Shown in pieces: positions 46,063-58,600 of a stretch of DNA of 64,000 nt. The stretch covers positions 15,611,796 to 15,675,795 of the forward strand of contig NC_045140.1 in assembly GCF_008831285.2 (NCBI RefSeq), in the 5' to 3' direction. The stretch comes from Nymphaea colorata (lineage: Eukaryota > Streptophyta > Magnoliopsida > Nymphaeales > Nymphaeaceae). Under the pieces are notes generated by a model. The model ran no database searches and had not been told where the DNA came from. It saw nothing but the letters and a program-made list of their open reading frames with translations. The number at the start of each line of letters is the position of its first letter. Position 1 is the first letter of the stretch. The position numbers and the translations under genes were made by a program.

Positions 46063-49000
46063 GGACTGTGCAGTTTGTTGGAACTCTAACTATCGACCAC
46101 TTTATTTTTAAAAGATATGGACGCCGGAACTACCATCTGGGATAGCTAGCTCAAATAGATATTTACGTGGGGTTTCGAAACATTTTATTAAGATTTAATG
46201 AAGAGAAGAATGGAAAGGTTGCCATCCAACTCCCCCATCGATGCTTCAGTGCAGTGCTCCTCAAGAGGCAGCAGCCCTTTATGTACTTCGAGTCTGCACA
46301 TTCTTCCAGGCCGATCGATGTATATCTCACATCACTTCATCAACTTCCAGATGCCTCATTCTTCTCTATCCCTAACTAATTGCGGAAATCTGCAAACGGA
46401 TCTGTGCGTTGGTAGCAACTGGCTGCTTAGTGGCGGCTTTGGCTTGCGAGCACCAACCTCTCCTCTTCAATGACGGTTCTCTCTTTAGACTACATCTTTT
46501 AGCTCTCCATACACAAAAGAATGCCAAAAGATCCCTATTACACACGATTCGCTCGTCCACTACCGCACGGTTCGCTCACTAATAAGAACCCTACGACTAG
46601 ATGAGCTTGCTGCCCCTTGTACTGCCTGCCAGTGCCAGATCGATGCTGGTCTTGAACCAGAGTGTAATATTCTCAAGAGTTGGATTTTTTATGAACACCA
46701 GCACATTACCCTCTCTTAGTGTTGTTTGTGCTACCATAATGGGAGAAGAATCAATAAAGAATGTGATGAATTTATTTTTTGACTCAAGAAACCCAGAGAG
46801 TCAGCATTTAATTCTGATAAAATTATCAAGCGTTCTGATGATAGAAGTGAAGAACAAATCAACGAAGTAAGAATTAGGAGGGACGCTCAAAAGATCGCTA
46901 TTGGTTTCTAAATGCAAGACCTAAAAACAAAACCTATGCATGCTCCTGTTTTGACATTAGTTAATCAAGTCTCCACCAGGCACGCCAATCTCCTTGGAGA
47001 TGTAGGCTTGACTGCAGCAAAAAATCAGCACCAACCATCGGAAGCCAATGTCGACTGCTCATACCAGTCTTTGGCGTAACAGTAACTCCGCTAAGCTGCC
47101 TCCTGCTCTTTTAGCTCATTCAAGTCAAGTTTGCATGCTTCTTCCGAATCAACTGATTTCAACATTGCCTAATTTATACCTTAACTCATTTCAAATTTGT
47201 TTCCTTTTTTTCTAATTTTTCGCCCATCTATTTTTATGTAATCCAAAACGGGGCCTTTTGATCTTTCTTTTATTTGTTTCTGGTGTTAGTGCTAGGTATT
47301 TAGGGTGGTCTTTTAACAGCAGTCAAAGGAATTTTTTAGTTCGTCATTCATTTTGTTTAGAGTCGGATTAGGTAGATTATAGGTGTTGATTAGCATGCAG
47401 TCAAATTCTGATTTTATGTTTTAGCGCATCTGGTTAAGGTTTACCAAGCTTAATCTAGCTTTAGGTTCATTTGTGTGTGTGTGTGTGTGTGTGTGTGTTT
47501 TAACGACAGGTTGACCATTTTACAAAGCTTGAAGATCATCTTTGGTAACAACGGTTTTCGGATTAGAAATTTTGTGCATTTTCTTCCTCTTATTTTATTT
47601 GGGACTAGTTGTATAACTCTTACAATTATTTCAAGCAGTGCAATTTTGTTTGACATCTATCCTTCCTAACCTTGAGTACAACCTGAGGTTACCATTTAGT
47701 GGATTCTAATTATTTAAATTTGATCTATTTTCCGTTTGGTTTTAATTGAAAATATCATTTTAAAAAAGTTTAATTGACATAAAAAAAGGTTGCATCACTT
47801 TCATGCCATTATCTTCATTTTTACACTACTAGGAAGGAATTCTGCCATTAAAGTCACACTACTAGGTAGCTAGGATCATGCATTTACTGGGTAATGTTCT
47901 TTCCCAAATAAAAGTCCGCTCACGAGGGTCTGACTTTATTTTGAAAAGCTTCATGGTCACTTAGTCGTTTCTCTTACAACTGCTATTGCAGTAGCTACAG
48001 TAGACTCGCCTCCATTCCTGTCGTAGATCTGACGGCAAGTTTGCAACGACTGACTAAACTCTCTCTCTCAGCTGCTCACTGAGTGCTAGGGGTTTATATC
48101 AAATAGTCATGGAGTCAGCCTGTAAGTCACCACATTTTTCTTGCATAAAATAAACTAATAATGATATGTAAATCTAAATATGACAAGATATTGGATTTCG
48201 TTTAAATGGAAGAAGGTAGTCAAAGACCATGACTGGAAGGAATATGGGTTGGAGCAAAGTAATCATGGAAGGTATAATTCGTTTTCGATACCATGGGAAT
48301 AAGAATAATATTTATAAGGTCATTTAAAATTTAGTACCTCTCACTTCTGTTTGGGAGGAGAAATTGTGTTTCTTGTAAGAACATAAGAAAATGAATTAAA
48401 GGAAAAGGAGATGGTGGAGAACGAAGAGACACAATCTTCTATTAAAAGAAGAATGAGCTTTTTTTTGCTACACTGCTGTTACGGATAAACAAATAAAAAG
48501 GAGAAGGCATTGGTTAGGTAGGCTGCCCGCATCCCTTTGGAAAACAAAGGCTGGGGGCAAGATGAAGTTGTGGCGGTCTGAAGATAAAACGGTTTTTATT
48601 TGAAGTTATTTTCTATATGTACTTACTCAAACAAACTAACTACTCGATTTTGTGTATGTGTCATGAATATATATTCTTTGAGCAAACGATGTGATTTGGA
48701 TCATTCTGGAAGGTTGTACAAAACGTGGTGGACGAACTTGGATTAAAGTATTTAGAAACCGACTTGTGACAATCAAGATAAGGGAAACACTCCTACACCA
48801 GTGAGTGAAACATACATATACCAGCCGAGCAGATCGGCTTGTTAAGCCGTCCATCTTCTTTTGGCAAAAAAAAAAAAAACCCTCCCCAATGCACGAGTGT
48901 CGGGCCGGTGGGCTGGGGGAGGCGTCGCCTCCTGCCTCTTCAGCAAGAGGGAGGCCATCACTGTCCGTCGGCCTCCCCTCGCCGGCATCCGCCCGCCGGT

Positions 49001-49369
49001 GAGGGGAGTCCGGCAGACGGCCTTCCCCTTCTCAAAGTGGTGGACGGAGGCAACGCCTTCCCCCACCCGCGAGATGCAAACAATTTTTTTTTTTTTTTTC
49101 TTTTTGTTAAAAACAAAGTGGGCTGTCCATGTGGAAGGGGACGAACATTCATAGATACATGGAACTAATGGGGTATGTGCTTTCAACGATTATGAAAAAA
49201 GAACATGCAGTTAAACAATGTTGTACTTTGTAGATATATGTACAAGGATCATATCATTTTTCGTGAAAGATAACATGTTTTGACGTAACAAGATGTATAA
49301 AAAAATGCATATATGGTAGGCTACACATGTCAAAAAATATATATGATGTGAAACATAAACATCAGTTGT
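46063..49369. other. Intergenic DNA, no supportable gene
   Basis: This stretch holds a GT tract (47471-47498) and a GC-rich block (about 48895-49075) with an A13 run on one side and a T16 run on the other. The multiple overlapping frames in the GC-rich block reflect base composition. No domain, RNA gene or transposon coding text was recognised. Confidence 0.45.
48866..49099. repeat. GC-rich block between A13 and T16 tracts
   Basis: A13 at 48866-48878 and T16 at 49084-49099 flank about 200 bp of GC-rich DNA. The block contains short self-complementary words (GGAGGCGTCGCCTCC; CCGGCATCC with later CCGGTGAGG). It might be an insertion or foldback element, but no target duplication is clear. Confidence 0.35.
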
Positions 49370-49580
49370 GGGTGGCATGCACAAATTGTGTGGTACAAGC
49401 AAAAGTTGGTTATTGCATGCAAAGTGTGTGACACGTGACCATCTGTTGAAGGAAACATGTGACATTTGTATGAAGCATGCATATCTGTTGTGCGATACAT
49501 GTGACATTTGTGGGTAACATGAAAATTTGTTAGGCGAAACATGTGACAATTAATGTGACCCATGCAACTACTTGGGCATT
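49370..49580. repeat. Degenerate minisatellite, about 42-44 bp period
   Basis: The word ACATGTGACA with TTTGT or a variant recurs at about 49454, 49496 and 49539. Intervening GCATGC and GTTGTGCG-type words keep the same order, and more diverged units lie to the left. Read on the minus strand the unit gives a 14-residue repeat beginning MSHVS. The multiple of three keeps the frame open, but the array is diverged and has no leader or splice context of a gene. Confidence 0.7.
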
Positions 49581-51009
49581 AAGATTCCAACATTGTGCAA
49601 AAGAGATCTACATGTTATGCAATGGAGATATACATGCGCTATAAAAAAGATTCATATTTTGTAATTTAGATATTATGTTATGAAGTTATGGATTCATCAT
49701 TGTATTTCCTTATATGAATGTTATGAGGTTTCGTTTCAGTCTCGATGGGAGACTATTGGTTTGGTAATCTCTGATGTGTCGTGGGATTGTGCCCAAGTTT
49801 TGTGTTTGAGATTACCACTAGAAATTGGTTTATTTTCAGAAGTAGATGCGATAAAGAAAACATAAGTCATTATGCGCGAGTTAAGCCTAATGGTTGGTTA
49901 TGTCCCGAGAAGTTGGAGTGTAGCATGAGTTTACTTTTATTTTCCACTCCTTCGCCATAATGCACCTAACGGTGTTGGGCAGCACAAGGGCTTATGGTTT
50001 ACTTCTTTTTTTGTTTAGAGAGCAAAGCATCTCTTGATCCTTCAAAAAAAGTCCTACCAGGGCCGGTCTGCCATTTCGGCGGAGGCTGGATGGTTTCATC
50101 TTGCTGTTATAGCAGCGATCTTGGATATCTCATGACCTCAATTTTTTTTTTATATATCTAAGGTCTTTTGTTGTCGTTTGTCTCTTTCTATCATGGATTG
50201 GTTTTCGTTTGGCATATTCCGATTATGAAGTGTGTCTATGCATTTGCTGATCACCTATGGTTCTGTTCTTCTTCTTGCTTCTACAAGTGTACATGGATCA
50301 AATGTATATATTGTGTGTACATATACACTTAAATTGAGTGAGCAGACACAAGTAAAGCTACTCGAGCCAACTCATTGATTTTGTTGAGTTTAGCACTGAC
50401 TTGAACTCGACTCTTTGGGTAAACAAGTCGTGGAAGCTGCTCGATTTGTTATGTAACCTTAGGCTTAAAAATGGTCTCAGGCCTTCAACCTCCATGTTTC
50501 CATCATAAAAAGATGAGGAAATTGCCCTCCCCTTAGATATCGCCCACCAGAAAAGAAGACACCAAATCTCGTTTCTCTCAAAAAAGGTGATTCCATTGGG
50601 AATACCCTCATGCGATGCTCATCTAAAAGCTAAACGCCCTCCACTATGGTCCTACTTTCACAAGATTTCAGCTCTGCAAATGTGTGCACCCGCACCCACA
50701 ACAGAGAAAAGCTCATATAATCTTTCAAATGGAAAAATACGAATATTTTAGTATTCAACTCAACTGTGTTCTTGAGCAAAAGAACACAATCACCAACTCA
50801 TGCTAGGGCCGACCAGTGTGTGTGTGTCGTATGAACCATGCGAACTATGACAGCGACTTCCATTTAATCATAAGGAGTTGTACTCGAGAAGCATAAGATC
50901 AAAATACATCCATCTTTTGGTTGATCGTGAGCTTCCACTGCTTGTTGCTATAATACTTGCATGTTGACGGATAAGGCCAAGCCTCTGATTCCAATAAGCG
51001 GATAAGATG
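49581..51009. other. Intergenic DNA, nothing recognised
   Basis: This AT-rich spacer includes a short CGAG-type fragment (50351-50450). The 61-codon frame at 49680-49865 has no motif. Confidence 0.45.
50351..50450. repeat. CGAG-rich interspersed element fragment, copy 3
   Basis: Words such as AAGCTACTCGAGCCAACTC, TTGAACTCGACTC and GCTGCTCGATTTGTT match the composition of the larger elements at 4797-5130 and 6337-6830. Confidence 0.45.
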
Positions 51010-51125
51010 AGGGGCCTTGGTCCCTCTTTAAATTTTTTAAAAATTCAAAATTTTAGATGTAAATATTAAAAAATTTAGTTTAATTTGTATAAAAAAATTT
51101 ACTTCGATTCCTGTTAAAATTTTCA
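51010..51125 (-). repeat. AT-rich dispersed repeat related to 59310-59480
   Basis: GAGGGGCCTTGGTCCC is followed by long A/T runs with TTTAGATGTAAATATTAAA. In reverse complement it resembles the AT-rich element with GGGGCC words inside the nucleoside hydrolase intron. This is likely a member of a common non-autonomous repeat family. Confidence 0.4.
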
Positions 51126-52107
51126 AACTTCATATCCTACGGCCGGATCTTAAATTGATTAAAGGGTCCGTACAATCAGAGTTTATGGGATGGGCACAAC
51201 TTACTCTTCTTGATGACGACGTTGAGAGTTGGGTTGACGGGGGTGTTATTCGGTGATCTCGTGACATTTTCTTTCTTTCTTTATCTCTCTCTCGCCTTCC
51301 GAGGTGTGAAAGGCTTTTGATTCGACCCAGTGTAAGCAATTTGTTCGGAATTAATCGATGCTTGAAAGTTGAAATCTGAACAGGATGGCGTCACTCTTAT
51401 AGTCTCCCTCTCTCTCTTCGACCATATATTCGCACAAGTGGAGTAAAAGTTGCAATTCTCTTTATTAGTGGTGTTTTTTTTGTGTTTGAAGCCCCTTGGG
51501 TTGTCAATTTGATGGCTGCAGAGAGGCCTTTGGTTGTCCTTGACCTCGCGTGATGTTCGGTAAATTGGCGCAGGGAAGATAGAGAGAGAGAGAGAGAGGG
51601 GGGGTTTATAAATTCGAAATAAGGGACGGGAGATCCAGCAGGAGCTGCATCCTGCTTTTGTCTCATGTTCCAATTTGTTCACCCTCTTTTGCCGCTGCTG
51701 CTTCTATATAAAAATTAAATGCTTGCAGAGCAGACAATTTGATGGTGAACGACCAAGAAACGGGGCCGTCGTTTTTGTGTCCAAAACTTGCGTTCTTTCC
51801 ATCTCCTCTATCTTCTTGGCATTCTTTGCGGGCGTCAATACTGAAATCTTGTCTTCTTTTCTCCAACCCACAAGTCATTTAACCTTCTCATGGTTTCTTC
51901 TGCCCCTCTCTCCCTTGCTTATCTCCGATCATCCCAACAATAAATTGCCATCATAATGAACGCATGAGTTTTGCTGCGCCTAGGCTCGGATCTCCCGTCC
52001 TTGTTTAAGAGGGGAAAGGCGAGGGGAGGCTAAGAACAAAATCAGATTCTTGGGAAGTGGGGGTGTTGTTGCAGCAGGCAGCAGAAGCTGCAGCCGCGGT
52101 GGCAGGG
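51126..52107 (+). other. Promoter side and 5' leader of the AHP gene
   Basis: CT-rich DNA (51410-51420 and about 51890-51920) and a purine-rich leader precede the ATG. The frame of the CDS stays open upstream back to a TAA at 52006, through Gln/Ala-rich codons, but has no ATG. Minus-strand frames here (51281-51682) are CT/GA artefacts. Confidence 0.5.
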
Positions 52108-53356
52108 ATGGATGTGGGTCAACTGCAGCGCCGGTTTATTGATCTCACGTCTTCTCTCTTCCGTGAGGTTCTTTATCTCTCCCTTGATCTTTCTCTCTCT
52201 CGATTCGTCATCACATCCCCTTCTTAATTGTTGTTTCGGGGATTTCTGTTGGCAGGGTTTTCTGGATGAACAGTTTACTCAGCTTCAGCAACTTCAGGAT
52301 GAGAGCAACCCGAATTTCGTTGGCGAGGTTGTCGGCCTTTTCTTCGAAGACTCTGAGAGGCTCCTGAATGATATGGACATGGTTCTGTGAGTATCGTCTT
52401 CTTTCTTGGTCTTCCTTTTTACCCTTTCTCATTTTATGTGCTTTCGCATTAGATTCTCCATCCCACAAGCACCCTAATAACTCTTTTCTGCAATTTTTCT
52501 TTTGGTGATCTGCCTTCTGTCTTCATCACCTCAGGGACCTGCAACCTGTTGACTTCAAGAAGCTGGATGCTCATGTCCACCAGTTGAAGGGTAGCAGCTC
52601 TAGGTAATATTGTACATGTGGGACTTCACTTTCGAGTGGCCTTATCGATCGTACTGCAGCGCCTCTTATTGCCAAAATTGTCCTTCAAACCTTCCATACG
52701 CAAACACGAGAAAATCATTTTTAGATCTGTTTATTGTCTCGTAATAGGATTCTTTTCTTTCAGCTCTAATGTTGATGATGAAAAGGTTTTGTTCTTTGCT
52801 ATTGGACTCTTAACGCGATCAATATAGTTTTTTTTTTTTAATCTCCAAGATTCGGTATCCACAGATTTCTTCCTTGTCTTCTTTTTCTAGTTCTTCTATA
52901 TATGCTTTTGTTTAATTTTAATTCAGAAAAAATTCCCCTGGAACAGTATAGGAGCTCAACGAGTGAAAAACGTATGCGTAGCATTTCGGGGCTATTGTGA
53001 GGAAAAAAATCGAGAAGGGTAAGCATTTCTGCCGCATGCTGATGAACTCTGTGTGTGTGTGTGTGGCAAGTGTTCTGAAATGTGAAGTTGCATATGACTC
53101 CGCAGGTGCCAGAACTGCTTGCAACAATTAAAGCATGAGTATGCCCTTGTGAAGAACAAACTTGAGAACCTCTTCAGGGCAAGTTCTCTTTTTTTTTTTT
53201 TTTTTTTTTTTCCTAGTTTCCTGTTTGGAGTTTCCTTTCTGGGGATACCATTTACTGTGAAATGCAGTTAAGTGACGCGGCTATGTTTTGTGTTCCCTTT
53301 TGCAGTTGGAACAGCAAATTTTGGCTGCAGGCGGAGCGATCCCAATGCTGGAGTAA
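52108..53356 (+). CDS. Histidine-containing phosphotransfer protein (AHP, cytokinin phosphorelay)
   Basis: Six exons: 52108-52167, 52256-52386, 52535-52603, 52947-53018, 53106-53178 and 53306-53356, encoding 151 residues, the usual AHP length. AHPs carry phosphate from membrane cytokinin-receptor kinases to nuclear response regulators, shuttling between cytoplasm and nucleus. The HPt motif [14 protein letters not shown] is intact, with His79 as the phospho-acceptor followed by Gln and LysGlySerSer as in active AHPs (pseudo-HPts carry Asn instead). N-terminal [20 protein letters not shown] and C-terminal [16 protein letters not shown] are family hallmarks. The last intron must begin with GC (53179-53180, AGG|GCAAGT). 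Using the nearby GT would shift the frame and lose the conserved C-terminus. The neighbouring gene is convergent, with its stop 2.3 kb away. Confidence 0.97.
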
Positions 53357-55690
53357 AGCGTCAGAGACACTGGAGAGAGAGAGAGAGAATAAGGAAAAAA
53401 TGGAGAAGATTTGTGATGCATGTTAATGAAAGTTTCCGTTCGTTTAGTACTACAGATCCAGCTTGATTACAAAGGCAGTGTGAGGGTTTTTCTTTAGGTC
53501 GTGTCAATCCGAGAAGGGAAAAATGTCAAATATGTTCCGTCTGTTTATGGTTACGCTCTGATCTGTTGTGTAAGAAGAAACGCCTTGTACACCTCTGTCT
53601 TTCACCTGTTTTGCAGCCATAAAAGCATCTTCCTTCTTAGCCCCCTTTTCCTTCCTCTTTTTTTGGTGCTGGGCGAGGAAAGACCGTAGAATTGCCCCAC
53701 AACCACTTAGCATGTTCTGTAAAATTTGCTTTTCGTTTAGCATCGCTTGCCCCGATCCCATCACCTGTTTCAATGAAACAAAGACTGGTTTTTCACCCTT
53801 CGCCACATCCACTTCACATATTGCCCGCTTGTGGTACTTTGTTTCCATTTGCTGGTACCTACTGCTCGATTCGAAACAACCCGAAGCCGAAGCACCGAAC
53901 GTTCACCACAAGAACGAGAGAGAAGGTGAAATGCTAAAATACGGTGGTATATGTTTACCGGCAGACTGGGCGCTTTATGGTTTCAAACTTGCTGCCTTTT
54001 GCCTGCCACTCATTCTCGTTGACTGAACGTGGAAGAATCGATCGAGAAGGTGGTGTCCACATGCAGTTATAGGTTGCCGTGAAAAGGTTCTCTACTCAGG
54101 AATCAAACGGGTGGTGGTTCTTAGCTCGGAAAAGGTTTTAGGACCACCATCACTCTCTCTCTCTCCCTGGGGAAAAGTGAGGGAGACGTATGATCAAAGC
54201 TTTCACTGGTTGGGCTTCCCCATGTGAGAATCCATTGCTTTGGAACTTGATCACCGCCCATTGTTTGAGATAAGGTTCCGAACCCGCTTCCTTGCACATG
54301 TAACTCCGATTTTCATATATATAATATGTGCAGTTGTTAGGATTGACGCGACTTTTACATGCCTCCGAGCGCGCGCACGCACGGGCCTGTGCATGTATGT
54401 GTTAAGGAAAGGGTCATAATTGGTTCAATGAATTCTGGAGTGTTGTGTTGTGCCCCTTGCCTATGATCTTGCTGATGGCAAAGAATTAGTCGAGCTGGCA
54501 ACTCGTTGCAAGCCTGAGCTTGTCTCAAGCACAAACACATGATGCACGCCCCTTGCTTGACAAAACGAGCTCCAACTCAAAAACAAATTCCTCGGCCAAA
54601 AGAAACGGACGCAAAATTCTTAAGAGCGTTTTGGTGTGCTTGTGCTTTCGGAGACTGACAATTTACTGCGCATGGTCCACAACACTTCATTCTCCTAGCG
54701 TCACGCTTAATCGCTGCCAAAGTCCTTAATTGCAAGCTTTTTTGGCTTAATCTGGAACTGCGCACTTACAACTATCACACTCTCTTCCTTTTCTTCTCCT
54801 CAAGTGAAGATGGGGTTTGAATCCGAGGTTTTAACCCGTGTCAACCAAAACCCATCGGTATGAACTAATATAACGAAGTCTAACCATCCGCCTTTCTCAT
54901 TCACCAGCAAAATTCCCTCTTCACGAAAACATTTCTTCCAAATACATGCAAGAACAACTTGCAAAACTTTGGTATGTATGCATATGTCAGTTTTGGGCAA
55001 ATAAGAACGTTTATTTGCATCAACTCACCCACCCAAAGCCCATCTGAAGGACCAAATGCATTTACAATGAATATCTTCTTTACCATGTCGGCAGCTACAA
55101 CCATTAGCTTGCAATTTATAAAGATTCAGAATGTCGATTTGTGCTCAATTTTGACGCATGAAATTTAAATATTTAAATTATGTCGAACTTGAACAAGAGC
55201 TGGATTTATTTCCCAGTAAGGATTTCTTAAATTAAGAGCATGCACTTACATCAATGCCAAATTCAGCCGGTGCACATTGCATTGCATATTCAATAGAAGC
55301 AACCTACCGTGCTCTTCCCTTAGGTGAACGAACCAGCAGGGTGGACGAATAACGGCCAACCCTTAAATATTTAATGTCATTTTTTCACTCATTAGTGCTT
55401 AAAGTATAAGCAATAGAACCAGTTCCACCAGACGAAAACCGAGAGAGAGTATTACAACAAAAAGCTAATCAAGTACATGCAACGAAGCAATATCTGTCCT
55501 GATGACCTGTCAAGGATTTTTTATTCATGAACTTTTACTTCGATCCCCCTCGAATTTGAGAAGAGAGTTCATTGAATTACTACCAAGAGGTCATGGAACG
55601 CAAGCATTTGAAGAAAGAACGAATATGATTGGACAGGAAAATATTATTTGCATTGACAAAGAATAACTAACCTGCCAAAAACTTGAAGAT
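53357..55690. other. Convergent intergenic region
   Basis: This holds the 3' ends of the AHP gene (+) and the nucleoside hydrolase gene (-). A GA tract lies at 53376-53390. Frames on both strands up to 114 codons (53504-53848 minus) have no motif. No separate gene is supported. Confidence 0.5.
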
Positions 55691-58600
55691 TTACCAATTT
55701 CTGCCGGTATTTGGTGTGGTCCAGATTCTTTTCTGTTCTCTAAAACTGCCAATGACGGCCGATTGGTTTTTTCTACCTAAAAGATTTGCGAGGTGACCAT
55801 AATATGCAAACTCGTCCAATGTAGATACTATCCTGATTAAACTGCCTTGCTTATCAACACGAATTTGGCCATCTGTGGACAGGTCACCATTTGCCAGGAC
55901 AGTTAATCGTGCAACATCCATGTCTGCTTTTAGTACAGGATCAGCAACCATAATTGCTGCACCAAGTACTTCACCTAAGAACATTCCCTGCAATTGAAAT
56001 CAAACTTGAGTAAATAGGAAGAGTGAATTCAGGAGCAGTTGAGTAATTTCAACAAATAAATTTTACCATGTGATGGTAGCTTTTATGCTTTCTCTGTAAA
56101 TGGTACAACCTTGACAGAAGACGATGGACAAACTTTGCTTCAGGTGTCTTTTCTACCTTAAGGTTTTTCAGGATGTGGTTAAATGAAGATACTTTTCGTT
56201 GGATGTTAAGGGGAATAAGCACGACATCGAGTATTGACTCAATCACTGCCTTGGCTCCCAAAGGGTCAAGGAATATATTAAATTCTGCATCTTTATTAGA
56301 AGGAAATGTGAAAACGTTCCCCCCTGACCGTGTGTTAGCCTCATTGGTATATCCACCAACTATATAGACAGTCTGCACGGAAAGTAGAAATGGAAAACTA
56401 ATTTTGAGTTATTTACTGATATTTATGAAAAGCAAAAAGAAAACGAACATGATGTGTCATCATCAACAATCAGTTATGACGCACTAATACCAACAACCAG
56501 AACAAAGTTAAGAATTTGACGGTAGATGCTGAACCTTTAGCTGGTAAGCATGAAGCCTCAGGATTTATCCTCATCTCAAGATATGAAACTCCTGTGGGAA
56601 AGAACTATGGGTATCCAACTTAATGGATTGTTGACTATGGATACAAATAAAGTATCATCGGAGACACAACAGAATATTCCCTTCACCAAATCAAAAGTTA
56701 AAGGTCATATAGGCAATTTACTCAATTCTTCAACATTTTCTTCTTATTGAAAAATGTGCATCTAGAAACATATACATCTAATTGATAAACTTTTATGTCC
56801 ATCTATATAGCTTTGGAAATTAATGTAACAAGTATGCACATGAAGAACTTCCAAATCTGCATTAGGCTTAATGGCAGTATGCTAATATATAATTGTCTTC
56901 CTAATCCATATTTTAGTTCTTCCTAAAGTGCGTTGTTTCCCACTTTTATACAATTTATTACCTCCATTCTAGTTACCAATTTAAAAAATTATTAATCAAT
57001 TTTCAAAGGTTCTCTGGATGCTTCTTGTGTTCCCCTTCTAGTCACCACAAATTGCCAATACAATCATGTTCTCATATAAGTTTTCCCACAAGTCTTTTAC
57101 AGCAACTTTGTTTCTTAGCAATTCTTATAACGGCTTGTACTTTTCAAACCAATTTTTGCTGTTTCTTGCTACGATTTGATGCTTAAACCGATTTGCCAAG
57201 AAGAAGCAGATTTTTGATGCATTTCTAATCTCCTCAACTGACCAAAGCAGAAATCTTGCAGTAGGGCCCTAGTGCTGCAGTCCGTACATCATTAACAGTA
57301 GGGGATGGTCTGGTTTCACCATCTCATAATAAGTGCTGTAAAAGTACTATCTTGCCCTTTCTGGAAGAAGATGTAATCATGGATTATGTGTGGCTCGCTC
57401 TTACCAGGTTCAACTAGTGACCTAAGTAGTTATTTATTTATATTATATTTTAAGTACATTTCTTATTCTTAGTGCCCTGGAGCCACGCATTAAGCAAAAT
57501 ATCAAATCAGTGGACGGAGTAGACTATATATGTTGTGTGTGTATTATTTATTTATATTATATTTTAAGTACATTTCTTATTCTTAGTGCCCTGGAGCCAC
57601 GCATTAAGCAAAATATCAAATCAGTGGACGGAGTAGACTATATATGTTGTGTGTGTATGGATGTGTGTGTAGTTGAAAATATGAGAAAAGAGGGAAGAAA
57701 ACAACTGGAGATGGATATAGGAGAATAATAACAACACACATTATAGATGAGGCATGCAATTATATGTTGTAAAACCAACTTCATATACAAGGTAACTAAA
57801 TCCTTATTTGAAACACAAAAAACAATAAAACACTTACCTCAATGATCGAGGTTGCATTTTGCCCTGCAGCTAAAATTTTTGCTATGTTTGTCAAAGGTCC
57901 ATTCGTCAATATTGTAACCTTTTGTCCTGGATCTAATGTCTTTGCTATGGACTCCCAAACTTCCAATGCTATTGGCTGTCGTAGTTCAGGGTGATCAGTA
58001 TCTCTTGGAGCTCCAAACTTTACAGAATTTTCAGCTGTATACCTGAAATGTTAATCTTGTTTATCAGTATCATCCAGCATGATAGCAGCAAAACTGCTGC
58101 CTTATGGAAAGTAACAAGCATCAATGGTGAATGTTGATTTTAATAACAATACAGATCACATCACATGGATAGACTCCAAAACAAACACAGGTACGTGCAG
58201 TTACAGGCAGTATCTTAGCAACAGATAGACTCCGTAAGGAAGTAAAATCTTGACCAGCAAGCATACTGCTATGACTATTTTTGGATGATTTCATGCATAC
58301 ATATGTACAAAAGCAATACATATGTACAAAAGCAAGTATGGAAAACAGCATGTAACAACAGGTAGACTACATATTCAAGCAAATTTGATAGGTAGGCATA
58401 CTATTATAACTGTATGGCTTTTTTGGATAATTTCATGCATAATTGCACACAAAAACAAGCTTGCAATAGATGTGAGTCACATAGTTTTGGTGGCAAACTA
58501 GCACAATACTTGGTTTGAATCGTGACAGGAACATAACATTGCATGTTCAGCAGTATTTGCATGACAGCCATGCATGCAACGGCCTTCATATAAGAGGAAG

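Noticed and set aside
48839-49186. Frames of about 100 codons in several phases
   Set aside because: These are base-composition artefacts of a GC-rich block with homopolymer ends (Lys and Phe runs).
53183-53184. GT donor alternative for the last AHP intron
   Set aside because: It would shift the frame and remove the conserved [11 protein letters not shown]-terminus; the GC donor four bases upstream restores it.
57510-57728. 72-codon plus-strand frame with an internal repeat
   Set aside because: It is created by the 114-bp duplication inside an intron of the minus-strand hydrolase gene.
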